Notes: generated from the sequence alone by a model not told the origin. Positions 1 through 7,401 are shown, counted from the stretch's first letter. The stretch: 11,442 nucleotides of DNA from JANMMJ01 sp964543235 (GCA_964543235.1 CAZIXE010000093.1:1-11442), one strand, 5' to 3'. Numbers and translations: made by a program.

Positions 1-66
1 GTCTTCCGGTACCCTGCTTCATCAGGTTCCGGATCTGCCCAAGGTGGGCGAGTTCCAACCTTGTAA
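1..66 (+). other. Unassigned left edge, possibly the 3' end of an upstream plus-strand gene
   Basis: The first 66 bases precede a strong hairpin with a seven-T tail on the plus strand, so a transcript entering from the left probably ends here. In frame 1 the bases read as about 21 codons ending in TAA at 64-66, directly before the hairpin, which would fit the C-terminus of an off-window protein. The peptide (ending GGRVPTL) resembles nothing I know. A short inverted repeat GCCCA/TGGGC lies at 37-49, so the tail of a structured RNA is equally possible. The flanking sequence is needed to decide. Confidence 0.2.
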
Positions 67-95
67 AACCCGGCCCTCCTGGGCCGGGTTTTTTT
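65..95. terminator. Bidirectional intrinsic terminator
   Basis: A perfect 10-base-pair stem (67-76 with 81-90, GC-rich apart from the outer A-T pairs) closes a TCCT loop. On the plus strand it is followed by seven T (89-95), a strong Rho-independent signal for whatever transcript enters from the left. On the minus strand the same hairpin begins a few bases after the msrP stop codon (98-100) and is followed by TTTT, so it can also end msrP. It therefore probably serves both converging transcripts. Confidence 0.85.
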
Positions 96-97
96 CA

Positions 98-1060
98 TCA
101 CATGTACAGCCTCTCGGCTTCGAGTCCGGAGTAAATATCTGCGACGAACGCCCCGTAACCATTGAAAATTATCGTCGGGACGACTTCGTCCGTGCCGAGC
201 ACGCGCTCGGTTGCCTGGCTCCACCGGGGATGCGGAATATCCGGGTTCACATTGGCCCAGAAGCCGTATTCGCTGGGGCCGAGGATCTCCCAGAAGCTTT
301 TCGGCCGCTCGGCCGTGAAGCTGATCCGCACCACCGACTTGATCGACTTGAACCCGTATTTCCACGGCACATGCAGGCGGATCGGCGCCCCCATGGATTT
401 GGCCAGCGGCTTGCCATACGCGCCCGTCACCATGAAGGCGAGCTCGTTGCCGGCCTCCGCCATGGTCAGCCCCTCGGTATAGGGCCAGGGATATTCCGTG
501 AAGAATCCGGGCCGCTGGCCGGGCGCAACGTCCGGCATGTTGAAGGTCTGCATCATCACATATTTGGCGTTGCCGGTTGGCCTCGCGATGTCGAACAGCT
601 GTTTCACCGGAAAGCCGGTCCATGGCACCACCATCGACCAGGCCTCGACGCAGCGGTGCCGGACGATCCGCTCTTCCAGCGTGACCTTCTTCAGGAGATC
701 GTCGATCCCCAGCGTGAACGGTTTCTCGATCTCGCCGTCGAAGGCGATCTCCCACGGACGGATCGGCAGTTTCTCGGCCAGATGCGCAATGCGCTTGGTC
801 GAGGCGAATTCGTAGAAATTGTTGAATGTGGTGTTGATCTCTTCCGCCGTGACCGCCCGCCCGGCATCCTTGAAAGCCGGATTGAGCGGTGCCGGATAGA
901 GCGAGCCCGAAGGATCGGTCTCAGCCGCGGCCAGCCCGCCTGCCAGCATGACCGAAGCGCCCGCCGCGCCGGTGAGGAACTTGCGGCGATTGAGGAACAC
1001 CGCCTCCGGGGTCACCAGCCGCACCGGCAGCTCCCATCCGCGAATCTGTTTGATGTGCAT
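98..1060 (-). CDS. msrP: Protein-methionine-sulfoxide reductase, catalytic subunit MsrP (YedY)
   Basis: This is a periplasmic molybdoenzyme that reduces methionine sulfoxide in exported proteins. The family normally receives electrons from the haem membrane protein MsrQ. The product is 320 residues, near the family's usual 320-335. A twin-arginine signal (RRKFLTG, residues 25-31, then a hydrophobic stretch to about 47) shows Tat export, as expected for a protein folded around molybdopterin. Cys137 in HRCVEAWS is the expected molybdenum ligand, followed by the VPWTGFP segment and the C-terminal HVPWKYGFKSIKS and PHPRWSQA segments typical of the family. The start at 1060 is chosen because AGAGGAG sits eight bases before it. 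An open frame continues upstream to 1318, but that sequence is arginine- and glycine-rich and not protein-like. No msrQ follows: the terminator comes directly after the stop. The identity is secure. Confidence 0.95.
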   Translation of the reverse strand: MHIKQIRGWELPVRLVTPEAVFLNRRKFLTGAAGASVMLAGGLAAAETDPSGSLYPAPLNPAFKDAGRAVTAEEINTTFNNFYEFASTKRIAHLAEKLPIRPWEIAFDGEIEKPFTLGIDDLLKKVTLEERIVRHRCVEAWSMVVPWTGFPVKQLFDIARPTGNAKYVMMQTFNMPDVAPGQRPGFFTEYPWPYTEGLTMAEAGNELAFMVTGAYGKPLAKSMGAPIRLHVPWKYGFKSIKSVVRISFTAERPKSFWEILGPSEYGFWANVNPDIPHPRWSQATERVLGTDEVVPTIIFNGYGAFVADIYSGLEAERLYM

Positions 1061-1085
1061 GGATCGACTCCTCTGACTTGCCGTC

Positions 1086-1114
1086 ATGCTAGGCCCTGCC
1101 CCCGCCCGGCACAA
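1086..1114 (-). promoter_or_regulatory. Possible sigma-70-type promoter of msrP
   Basis: Read on the minus strand, TTGTGC (1114-1109) and TAGCAT (1091-1086) are separated by 17 bases. They match the -35 consensus at three positions and the -10 at four. A start of transcription near 1079 would leave a leader of about 20 bases that contains the Shine-Dalgarno sequence. The position is good but the match is modest, and GC-rich DNA gives chance matches. Confidence 0.3.
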
Positions 1115-1356
1115 ATCAACCGCCATCACGCCTGCGCGAGAGCGGGCTTTGGCCCCTCCACACCCTCTGTACCGCCGGAAACGCCCGCAACCGGGCGGGG
1201 CAGCTTCATGAAACCCGCATCCCCCGGCGGGCCGCCTCACGACCGGTTGAAGCGGGCCGCAGCCCCTGGCCACCATTTCCGAAAACCTGGCCGCACATGC
1301 TCTCGGCGGCATCGCCACCAGGCGAAGAAGCGACCTGCGTTACCCCTCTATCCGGT

Positions 1357-1380
1357 CCGGAGTGTCACCCGTGACTCCGG
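1357..1380 (-). repeat. Inverted repeat downstream of the EF-G-like gene
   Basis: Seven-base perfect arms, CCGGAGT (1357-1363) and ACTCCGG (1374-1380), enclose ten bases, about 65 bases after the stop codon of the EF-G-like gene. The hairpin could help end or protect that transcript. It lacks a T tail on either side, so it is not a standard intrinsic terminator. Confidence 0.35.
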
Positions 1381-1444
1381 TCGCCCATGTGAAGGCACGG
1401 CCGCCCGGCTCGAGCTTCCGGGCCCTGCCGTCACGGGCCGTCCT

Positions 1445-3499
1445 TCAGGCCGCCTCGGCCTTCCTGGCCGTGACCACCTGCTCCGCCGCCCGTCCGACCA
1501 GTTCCGCCATGTGGTCATGCGCGAAGGTGAATGTGCCGACCCCGGCTGTCGCCGAGCGCAATTCGATGATGAGCGAGCCGATCTCGGATTCCGGCATATG
1601 CGCCTTGACCGTGTCCCAGCCCGGCCAGCCTTCGCGCGCATCGAAGCCGAGCAATTGGCCGCGGTGGCCGGTCACGATCTGGTTGACCCGCGCCGTGGCG
1701 TCGTTGGGCACATGAATGTCGACCGACACGATCGGTTCCAGCAGCACCGGCGAACATTGCGGCATGCCTTCGCTCATGGCGATGCGCGCCGCTGTCTTGA
1801 AGGCCATTTCCGAGGAATCGACATCGTGATACGACCCGTCCGAGAGGTTGACGGTGAAATCGACGACCGGGAATCCCAGCGGCCCCTCGCTCATCCAGTC
1901 CCTCACCCCCGCCTCGACGGCCGGAATGTATTGCTTGGGCACCACGCCGCCGGTGATCGTGTCGGTGAACACGAAGCCCTCGCCACGCGCCAGCGGCCTG
2001 ATTTCGACCACGACGTCGCCATATTGGCCATGGCCGCCGGACTGCTTCTTGTGCCGCCCGCGCACCTGCGTCGATTTGCGGATGGTTTCCTTGTAGGCGA
2101 TGCGCCGCGGTCGCGACTGCGCATGCACCCCGAATTTGCCCTCCAGGCGCTCCAGCGCCACGCGCAGGTGCATCTCGCCCTGCCCCCACAGCACCATCTC
2201 ATGCGTATCCTGGTTGTGCTCGAGCGACAGCGAAGGGTCCTCCTCTGTCAGCTTGGTAATGGCGCCGGTGAGCTTGACTTCGTCCTTGCGATCCGAAACC
2301 GAAATGGCAAGGCCATAGACGCCGGCCGGAACCTCCACCGCGAAAAGCTGCGGCGTGTTGCCCTTGCTGGTCGAGATGGTTTCGCCCGTGGCGATGCCCT
2401 CGAGCCTGCCAAGCGCCACCGTATCGCCGGCACTCGCCTTGGCAAGCTTCGTCTGGTTGCCGCCCGTCATGGCGAATATCCCGGCCACGCGGGCGTCCTG
2501 TCCTTTGGATCCATAGAACACCGCCCCGTCCGCAAACTCGCCCGAGAGGACCCGGCCAAGCGACAGTTTGCCGCCATGCGGCGTGTGAAAGGTTTTCAGC
2601 ACCTGGACGCTGGCGCCATTGCCGCTGTTGAGCCCCAGGCGCTTGGCCACGCCCTCGACCGTCGGAAGGTCGTGGCGCAGGGCCTTCATCAGGCGCAGGA
2701 TGCCGTTGCCGTTTTCCGCCGAGCCGATCAGCACTGGCGTGATCAGATCTTCCGACAGTTCCCGGGCCAGGTCGGCAAAGACGCGGTCGCGCGGCGGTTC
2801 GATATCGGAAAGCAGTTGCTCCATGAGCTCGTCGTCATAATCGGCGAGCTTCTCCATCATCGCGAACCGCTCCTGCTTCTCGAGCTCGGCCATGTCTGCC
2901 GGCATGTCGATGATTTCGGAGGGTGCATGTTCCCGGTAGATGAAGGCGCGCTCCAGCGCCAGGTCGATGAAGCCGGTGACGATCCCGTTCTTCCAGATCG
3001 GCAGTTGCCGGAGCACCAGTGGCGTGCTGCTGGCCGACTGCAGGTAAGTCAGGACATCCCGCACATTGCCCTCCGCCTTGTCGATCTTGTTGAGGAAGAT
3101 GACGTGCGGAACCTTCATGTCGTCGAGCTGCTTCAGAATGACCTGAAGCGCCGGCACCTTCTTGTCGTCCGGTTCACAGACGACAATGGCACAATCACAG
3201 GCCGCGAGCGCGCCGCGCGCCTCCTGGGCGAATTCGATCGAGCCCGGGCAATCGAGGAATGTGTAGGTGTCCCCCATGAAGCTGGTTGAGGCGACGTTGA
3301 GTTCGACGCTCATGCCGTGGGCACGCGCCTCGGGCGAGGCATCCCCCACCGTCGTCTTGTCGGCCACGCGGCCCTGGCGCTGCGTGGCGCCGGTGCGAAA
3401 CAGTATGGCCTCGAGCAGAGTGGTCTTGCCGCTGAGAAAGGGGCCCACAAGTGCGATGCACCTGGGACCCGCAAGCCTTCTGCCGGTGGTTGTATCCAT
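1445..3499 (-). CDS. EF-G-like translational GTPase (EF-G2 type)
   Basis: The 684-residue product has the full EF-G layout: GTP domain, domain II (about 290-370), domain III, then domain IV with SGGHGQYGDV and the C-terminal EF-G fold. G motifs are visible: P-loop GPFLSGKT (19-26), DCPG (83-86), NKID (137-140) and SAENG. It differs from housekeeping EF-G. Switch I reads HGMSV (61-65), with Ser64 for the usual Thr, and the G3 motif continues with Ser87 where EF-G and EF-Tu have the catalytic His. It fits the EF-G-like/EF-G2 paralogues that many bacteria carry besides fusA; their role is poorly defined, and translocation activity should not be assumed. It has none of the usual str-operon neighbours (rpsL, rpsG, tuf). 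The start at 3499 is preceded by AGAGGAGG at good spacing. An in-frame TTG at 3526 would add nine residues but would bury that site. Confidence 0.92.
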   Translation of the reverse strand: MDTTTGRRLAGPRCIALVGPFLSGKTTLLEAILFRTGATQRQGRVADKTTVGDASPEARAHGMSVELNVASTSFMGDTYTFLDCPGSIEFAQEARGALAACDCAIVVCEPDDKKVPALQVILKQLDDMKVPHVIFLNKIDKAEGNVRDVLTYLQSASSTPLVLRQLPIWKNGIVTGFIDLALERAFIYREHAPSEIIDMPADMAELEKQERFAMMEKLADYDDELMEQLLSDIEPPRDRVFADLARELSEDLITPVLIGSAENGNGILRLMKALRHDLPTVEGVAKRLGLNSGNGASVQVLKTFHTPHGGKLSLGRVLSGEFADGAVFYGSKGQDARVAGIFAMTGGNQTKLAKASAGDTVALGRLEGIATGETISTSKGNTPQLFAVEVPAGVYGLAISVSDRKDEVKLTGAITKLTEEDPSLSLEHNQDTHEMVLWGQGEMHLRVALERLEGKFGVHAQSRPRRIAYKETIRKSTQVRGRHKKQSGGHGQYGDVVVEIRPLARGEGFVFTDTITGGVVPKQYIPAVEAGVRDWMSEGPLGFPVVDFTVNLSDGSYHDVDSSEMAFKTAARIAMSEGMPQCSPVLLEPIVSVDIHVPNDATARVNQIVTGHRGQLLGFDAREGWPGWDTVKAHMPESEIGSLIIELRSATAGVGTFTFAHDHMAELVGRAAEQVVTARKAEAA

Positions 3500-3592
3500 A
3501 GGGGGCTCCTCCTCTGACTGCCGCAAAGCATCGAAGGCCCGCCCTTCTTCTGGCCCAAGAAACCACTTTGGGGCGGTTCCTCCTCAAGCCGC

Positions 3593-3621
3593 ATGCTTGC
3601 GCCGAACGTGCCGGTTGGCAA
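3593..3621 (-). promoter_or_regulatory. Possible promoter of the EF-G-like gene
   Basis: On the minus strand TTGCCA (3621-3616) matches the -35 consensus at five of six positions. Seventeen bases further on, AAGCAT (3598-3593) is a weak -10 with three of six matches. It would give a leader of roughly 85 bases before the start at 3499. This rests on sequence match only. Confidence 0.22.
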
Positions 3622-3790
3622 GGGGATTGTGACGATGACAATTGGTTTGACGGATCGGGCGCGTGGCGGTCAGGCAAAGCCGATGCCGTTCAATCTGGCC
3701 GGTAGCGCACAGTCCTATGACCGCGCTGTGCACTGGCCCTGGCGCCATCGCTGCCGCAGCGAGCCGCATCTCGCTGACGGCGGCGCGAAC

Positions 3791-3828
3791 AAAAGTCGCC
3801 CCGGTATCGGCTGCGTCGATACCGGGGC
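3791..3828 (-). terminator. Intrinsic terminator of the DUF992 gene
   Basis: A perfect 12-base-pair stem (3798-3809 with 3817-3828, beginning GCCCCGG) closes a seven-base loop. Read on the minus strand it is followed by GACTTTTGTT, a usable U tract. It starts 16 bases after the DUF992 stop codon, so the DUF992 gene is probably a single-gene transcript that does not run into the EF-G-like gene. Confidence 0.85.
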
Positions 3829-3844
3829 ACTAAATCCAAAAGGC

Positions 3845-4321
3845 TTACTTGCCCGTGTAGTAGTCGAGCTTCAGCGACGCAAGCCCTGCCGCCACGTTCA
3901 GGCCGGCCTGGCCCTGCAGGCTGACCGGCTGCAGCACGATCGACTTCCTGAAGCCGCCGATCAGCACGTTGGCGCCCGGCCCGACAATCGCTGTCGCTTC
4001 AGCACCGGCGCCACCATAATGGCCCTCGAGCGCGCCGGCCTTCACCTTGCCGGGGGCGAACACGGCCCATACCAGCTTGGCGCCTGCCGTGTAACCGACA
4101 TCGACGCCGAACCGGCCGAGGTCACCCGTATAGTGCTCTGCGGACTTGCGGCCGGCCGGATGATAGGTGCAGTCAACCGATTTCGAGGATCCGATGATGT
4201 AGCCGAAACCCTCGCTGATGTCGCATGTCAACATGCCGATCTTGACGCCTGCATCAGCATTCGCCGGCGCGGCAAAGGCCGCGAGGGAGAGCAATGCTGC
4301 AGCTGCTGCAATCTTCTTCAT
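3845..4321 (-). CDS. Secreted DUF992 family protein
   Basis: The 158-residue product starts with a Sec signal peptide (MKK, then an alanine- and leucine-rich core, cleavage likely after ANA near residue 22). The mature part matches the DUF992 pattern: GMLTC (29-33), the YIIGSSK segment (41-47), a second cysteine at 51, FGVDVGYT, WAVFAP (85-90), GANVLIGG (116-123) and LQPVSLQGQAGLN (130-142). Cys33 and Cys51 could form a disulfide in the periplasm. The family is common in Rhizobiales, usually one domain of about this length, and I know of no established function. The start at 4321 has AAGGA eight bases upstream. The gene stands alone, with its own terminator downstream and a 233-base divergent region upstream shared with the FAD oxidoreductase. 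Confidence 0.9.
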   Translation of the reverse strand: MKKIAAAAALLSLAAFAAPANADAGVKIGMLTCDISEGFGYIIGSSKSVDCTYHPAGRKSAEHYTGDLGRFGVDVGYTAGAKLVWAVFAPGKVKAGALEGHYGGAGAEATAIVGPGANVLIGGFRKSIVLQPVSLQGQAGLNVAAGLASLKLDYYTGK

Positions 4322-4554
4322 GACTGAATTCCTTGTTTACTGAACGGGGCCCGTATGAAGACGGAATGTGTCCGCTTTTTGACTTGTTTTGGCACAGTCC
4401 GACCCCACCGAACGGACTGCCTTGAATAATGTGCAACCCATAAAAAGTGGTTCCCGCCCACCAATCCACTTGGGAATTCTTGACTTAACCTTAATCCGGG
4501 AGGCCGCCGCTTGCACAGTTGTTGCCGAACTGCCAATGAGGATCGTTGCGAGGA
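4322..4554. promoter_or_regulatory. Divergent intergenic region with two likely promoters
   Basis: This 233-base region must start both the DUF992 gene (minus) and the FAD oxidoreductase (plus). It is distinctly richer in A and T than its surroundings, with runs near 4376-4390, 4424-4446 and 4476-4495. TTGACT occurs at 4379-4384 and 4480-4485 on the plus strand, but neither has a convincing -10 at 16-18 bases. I therefore assign no exact promoter. Confidence 0.4.
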
Positions 4555-6168
4555 ATGATGCCCAGCCAGGATTGCGACGTTGTTCTGATCGGCGGCGGCC
4601 ACAATGGCTTGGTTTGCGCCTACTACCTGGCTTCCGCCGGCCACCGGGTCAAGATACTCGAGCGCCGCGCCCTGGTTGGCGGCGCGGCCGTTACCGAGGA
4701 GTTCCATCCGGGCTTCCGCAATTCGACCGCATCATACACGGTGAGCCTGCTCAATCCGAAGGTGATTGCCGACATGGACCTGCATGGCCACGGCCTGCGG
4801 ATCGTCGAACGCCGTGCCTCCAACTTCATCCCCCAGCCCGATGGCCGCTACCTGCTCACCGGGCCGGGACGGACCAGGTCGGAGCTGGCGAAATTCTCGC
4901 AACATGACGCTGAGCACTACGACAGCTACACAGCCGAGATCGACGCTGTTGCTGATGTCTTGCGCAGCCTCGTGCTGAAAGCGCCGCCAAACGTCACCTC
5001 GGGCGGCTGGCTGCAAGCGCTGCCGGAAATGCTGCGGGCGTTGTCGGTCGGCGCCAGCCTGCGCCAGCTCTCCTTGCCGCTGCAACGCGCCCTCCTCGAC
5101 CTTTTCACGAAATCGGCGGCCGACTATCTCGATCGCTTCTTCGAAAACGATAGCGTCAAGGCGGTCTTTGGATTCGATGCGACGGTGGGTTCCTATGCCA
5201 GTCCGATGACGCCCGGCACCGCCTATGTTCAACTTCACCATTGTTTCGGCGAGGTGAATGGCAAGAAGGGTGTCTGGGGCCATGCCATCGGCGGCATGGG
5301 CGCCATCACCCAGGCGATGCAGAAGGCCTGCACAGCGAGGGGCGTGACGATCGAACTCGAGGCGCCTGTGAAAGAAGTGCTGGTCGAGCGTCGGCGCGCC
5401 ACTGGCGTCGTACTCGAAGACGGCAGGGCCATTCGCAGCCGTGCGGTCGTATCAAGTCTGAATCCGAAGCTCCTGTTCGGGAGCATGCTGCCACCCGACA
5501 GCCTGCCCGAGGATTTCCGTGACCGCATGCGCCACTGGCGTTGTGGGTCGGGAACCTTCCGCATGAATGTTGCTCTCGCGGAACTGCCATCGTTCTCCGC
5601 GCTGCCCGGCCGCGAGATCGCCGATCATCACACCGCGGGGATCATTATCGCCCCGACGCTGACCTACATGGACAGAGCCTATCACGACGCGCGCGAGCAC
5701 GGCTGGAGCCGGCGGCCCATCGTCGAAATTCTGATTCCCTCTACCCTCGACGACAGTCTTGCACCCAAAGGCACACATGTCGCGAGCATGTTCTGCCAGC
5801 ACGTTGCTCCCGCCTTGCCGGAAGGCCGTTCCTGGGACGATTGCCGGGAAGAGGTGGCCGATCTGATGATCCGCACCGTCGATGATTACGCGCCGGGATT
5901 TGCCAGGAGCGTCATAGCCCGCCAGATCCACTCGCCGCTCGATCTGGAACGCAAGTTCGGTCTCGTGGGTGGAGATATCTTCCATGGTGCCCTCAGTCTC
6001 GACCAGCTGTTTTCCGCGCGGCCCATGCTCGGCCACGCCGACTATCGCGGCCCGATTGCAGGTCTTTACATGTGCGGTTCCGGCACCCACCCGGGCGGCG
6101 GCGTTACCGGAGCGCCAGGACACAATGCGGCACAGGTCGTCCTTGCGGACCTTGCCCGCAAACGCTAA
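4555..6168 (+). CDS. PYROXD2-like FAD-dependent oxidoreductase (phytoene desaturase superfamily)
   Basis: A 537-residue flavoprotein of the phytoene dehydrogenase/amine oxidase superfamily. The N-terminal Rossmann motif DVVLIGGGHNG (8-18) with Glu36 binds FAD. The C-terminal block CGSGTHPGGGVTGAPG (507-522) is the second FAD-contact region, and the DIFHGALSLDQL stretch before it closely resembles animal PYROXD2, a mitochondrial protein of unsettled function. It is not a carotenoid gene by context: no crtB, crtE or other pigment gene is nearby, and the substrate cannot be read from the sequence. There is no signal peptide. The start is uncertain: TTG 4546, ATG 4555 and ATG 4558 are in frame, with GAGGA at 4538-4542 and again at 4550-4554. 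I chose 4555. The TerC-type gene follows 58 bases downstream on the same strand, possibly co-transcribed. Confidence 0.9.
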   Translation: MMPSQDCDVVLIGGGHNGLVCAYYLASAGHRVKILERRALVGGAAVTEEFHPGFRNSTASYTVSLLNPKVIADMDLHGHGLRIVERRASNFIPQPDGRYLLTGPGRTRSELAKFSQHDAEHYDSYTAEIDAVADVLRSLVLKAPPNVTSGGWLQALPEMLRALSVGASLRQLSLPLQRALLDLFTKSAADYLDRFFENDSVKAVFGFDATVGSYASPMTPGTAYVQLHHCFGEVNGKKGVWGHAIGGMGAITQAMQKACTARGVTIELEAPVKEVLVERRRATGVVLEDGRAIRSRAVVSSLNPKLLFGSMLPPDSLPEDFRDRMRHWRCGSGTFRMNVALAELPSFSALPGREIADHHTAGIIIAPTLTYMDRAYHDAREHGWSRRPIVEILIPSTLDDSLAPKGTHVASMFCQHVAPALPEGRSWDDCREEVADLMIRTVDDYAPGFARSVIARQIHSPLDLERKFGLVGGDIFHGALSLDQLFSARPMLGHADYRGPIAGLYMCGSGTHPGGGVTGAPGHNAAQVVLADLARKR

Positions 6169-6226
6169 CAGGGCACTCCGCTGTCGCCTTCCGGACCGGG
6201 CGGCGTAGTGGCTGCCCCGAGGATCA

Positions 6227-6910
6227 ATGGAAATTTCGCCGGACTATCTGCTTTCCATCCTGAAAATCATCTGGATCGATTTGTTGCTGTCGGGCGACAA
6301 CGCTGTCGTCATTGCGCTGGCTTGCCGCTCCCTGCCCGAACGGCAACGCCGCTGGGGCATTCTGCTTGGGGCCGGTGCAGCAGTAGGGCTCCGCATTGTA
6401 TTTGCCACCATCGTTACGACCTTGATGGTCATTCCATTTCTCCTGACGGTCGGAGGCCTGCTCTTGTTGTGGATTGCCATCAAGCTGCTGCGCGGCGATG
6501 AGCACGAAAACCATGAGATTGCCGCCCACACCAAATTATGGCAGGCAGTTCGCACCATAGCGATGGCTGACGCCGTCATGAGCCTCGACAACGTCATCGC
6601 CATAGTCGGTGCCGCCGGCGGTGACTACTCTCTGTTCATCTTCGGGCTGGCACTTTCGATCCCGCTCATCATCGTCGGCGCTTCCCTCATTACCGGTCTC
6701 ATCCGGCGTTTCCCGATTTTCGTCTGGGCGGGTGCGGCCTTGCTCGGCTGGATCGCCGGCGAGATGATCGTCAAAGACTCCGCACTGCATGAAATGGGCC
6801 TCCCGCATGGCTATACGGCCCACTATGTTGCGGCCGTCCTCGGCGCAGGCTTTGTCGTGCTTGTCGGTTGGGTCCTCAAGCGCCGCAACCAGGCGGCCGA
6901 ATCAGCCTAG
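6227..6910 (+). CDS. TerC/YjbE-family integral membrane protein, putative metal (manganese) exporter
   Basis: The 227-residue protein has about seven hydrophobic segments and the two internally repeated acidic signatures of the TerC superfamily: SGDNA (22-26) and SLDNV (119-123), each within a membrane helix and preceded by an acidic residue (Asp18, Asp115). Its length and the IWIDLLLSGDN opening fit the short YjbE/YkoY subgroup. Some members of the TerC superfamily export manganese, possibly to load exported enzymes; for this protein that is inference. The start ATG at 6227 follows GAGGA with short spacing. No yybP-ykoY manganese riboswitch is visible, and the 58 bases after the oxidoreductase stop would hardly hold one. 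The stop TAG (6908-6910) overlaps the stop of the convergent DUF1993 gene. Confidence 0.88.
   Translation: MEISPDYLLSILKIIWIDLLLSGDNAVVIALACRSLPERQRRWGILLGAGAAVGLRIVFATIVTTLMVIPFLLTVGGLLLLWIAIKLLRGDEHENHEIAAHTKLWQAVRTIAMADAVMSLDNVIAIVGAAGGDYSLFIFGLALSIPLIIVGASLITGLIRRFPIFVWAGAALLGWIAGEMIVKDSALHEMGLPHGYTAHYVAAVLGAGFVVLVGWVLKRRNQAAESA
6907..6910. other. Palindromic CTAG shared as stop codon by two convergent genes
   Basis: The TerC-type gene ends with TAG at 6908-6910 on the plus strand. The DUF1993 gene ends with TAG at 6909-6907 on the minus strand. The four-base palindrome CTAG supplies both, leaving no spacer and no room for a terminator between the genes. Confidence 0.9.
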
Positions 6911-7401
6911 CTACGTCCCGTGAAATCGGCCTTTCCGATGTCGAGGCCATTGTGACGAAGGATGTTGTAGGCGGTCGTGAGGTGGAAGTAGAAGTTCGGC
7001 AGGGCATAGTTGTAGAGATAGGCGTCTCCTGTGAACGACTGTTCCTGTCCTGCCACCCTGACCGTCACGTTTCGATTGCCCGCGCCTGTGAAGCGCGCCG
7101 CCTCGATCGCCTCGGCAAACGTGATCGTCTTGGCAATGCGTGCCTGCAATTCCGCGAAGCTCTTCTCAACATCGGGAAAGCTCGGCACTGCCTCGCCGGA
7201 GAGCCGCGCCGCCATGCCCTTGGCGAAATCCGTCGCCAGCATGACCTGCCGTGCCAGCGGAAACATGTCGGGATAGAGCCGTGCTTGCAGTATTGCATCG
7301 GGTTCGATCTTGCGTGCCTGGCAATGACGCTCCGCCTTGTCGAGCAGAGAAGCGAGTGCCCGCAGGAAATGGGTGAGGATTGGAACCGGGTTGTCGAGCA
7401 T
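6907..7401 (-). CDS. DUF1993 domain protein
   Basis: The 164-residue cytosolic protein fits the DUF1993 family over its whole length: an N-terminal helix (LTHFLRALASLLDKAE, 9-24), the LYPDMFPLARQV segment (42-53), FPDVEKSFAEL (75-85), and the near-terminal NFYFHLTTAYNILRHNG stretch (136-152) with His140 and His150. As I recall, the family belongs to the DinB/YfiT-like four-helix group, in which conserved histidines can bind a metal; no substrate is known. The start at 7401 lies 13 bases after the aatA stop, and only a weak AGG precedes it, which suggests translation coupled to aatA. An open frame extends upstream into aatA but is only that gene read out of frame. Confidence 0.88.
   Translation of the reverse strand: MLDNPVPILTHFLRALASLLDKAERHCQARKIEPDAILQARLYPDMFPLARQVMLATDFAKGMAARLSGEAVPSFPDVEKSFAELQARIAKTITFAEAIEAARFTGAGNRNVTVRVAGQEQSFTGDAYLYNYALPNFYFHLTTAYNILRHNGLDIGKADFTGRS

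Larger units (their letters stand above)
1061..1444. other. Gene-free stretch between msrP and the EF-G-like gene
   Basis: I find no convincing gene in these 384 bases. The frames that stay open give arginine-, glycine- and proline-rich strings without motif or ribosome binding site. The stretch holds the possible msrP promoter near its left end and several GC-rich inverted repeats (1182-1197 CGCCCG/CGGGCG; 1357-1380 CCGGAGT/ACTCCGG). I recognise no riboswitch class in it. A molybdenum-cofactor-responsive RNA ahead of msrP would be conceivable, but nothing visible supports it. Confidence 0.6.
3500..3844. other. Gene-free stretch between the EF-G-like and DUF992 genes
   Basis: These 345 bases hold no protein-like reading frame that I can support. 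They contain the terminator of the DUF992 gene at 3791-3828 and, nearer 3500, the leader and possible promoter of the EF-G-like gene. A GAGGAGGA purine run occurs twice on the minus strand, once as the real ribosome binding site just before 3499 and once about 70 bases upstream, where no good start codon follows. A short inverted repeat GCACAG/CTGTGC lies at 3707-3730. Confidence 0.55.

Noticed and set aside
1..63. Possible SRP RNA, tmRNA or tRNA 3' end before the first terminator
   Set aside because: I compared it by eye with the conserved 4.5S RNA loop and the tRNA T-arm and found no match. The position is suggestive only.
1061..1318. N-terminal extension of msrP by up to 86 residues
   Set aside because: The extension is low-complexity Arg/Gly/Ala sequence and would move the Tat signal far from the N-terminus. 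The start at 1060 has a strong ribosome binding site.
44..3289. A 1081-codon open frame on the plus strand, opposite msrP and the EF-G-like gene
   Set aside because: It is the complement of two well-identified genes and crosses their intergenic region. It has no ribosome binding site and no recognisable domain, and its Arg/His/Asp/Gly-rich translation is typical of antisense frames in GC-rich DNA.
3593..4327. A 244-codon plus-strand open frame over the DUF992 gene
   Set aside because: The minus-strand DUF992 gene has a signal peptide, family motifs, a ribosome binding site and a terminator. The plus-strand frame has none of these and runs through that terminator.
4555..6168. A carotenoid phytoene desaturase (crtI)
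   Set aside because: The C-terminal motifs fit the PYROXD2-like branch better, and no carotenoid synthesis gene is nearby.
6169..6226. A manganese (yybP-ykoY) riboswitch ahead of the TerC-type gene
   Set aside because: Only 58 bases are available and I see no conserved core of that riboswitch.
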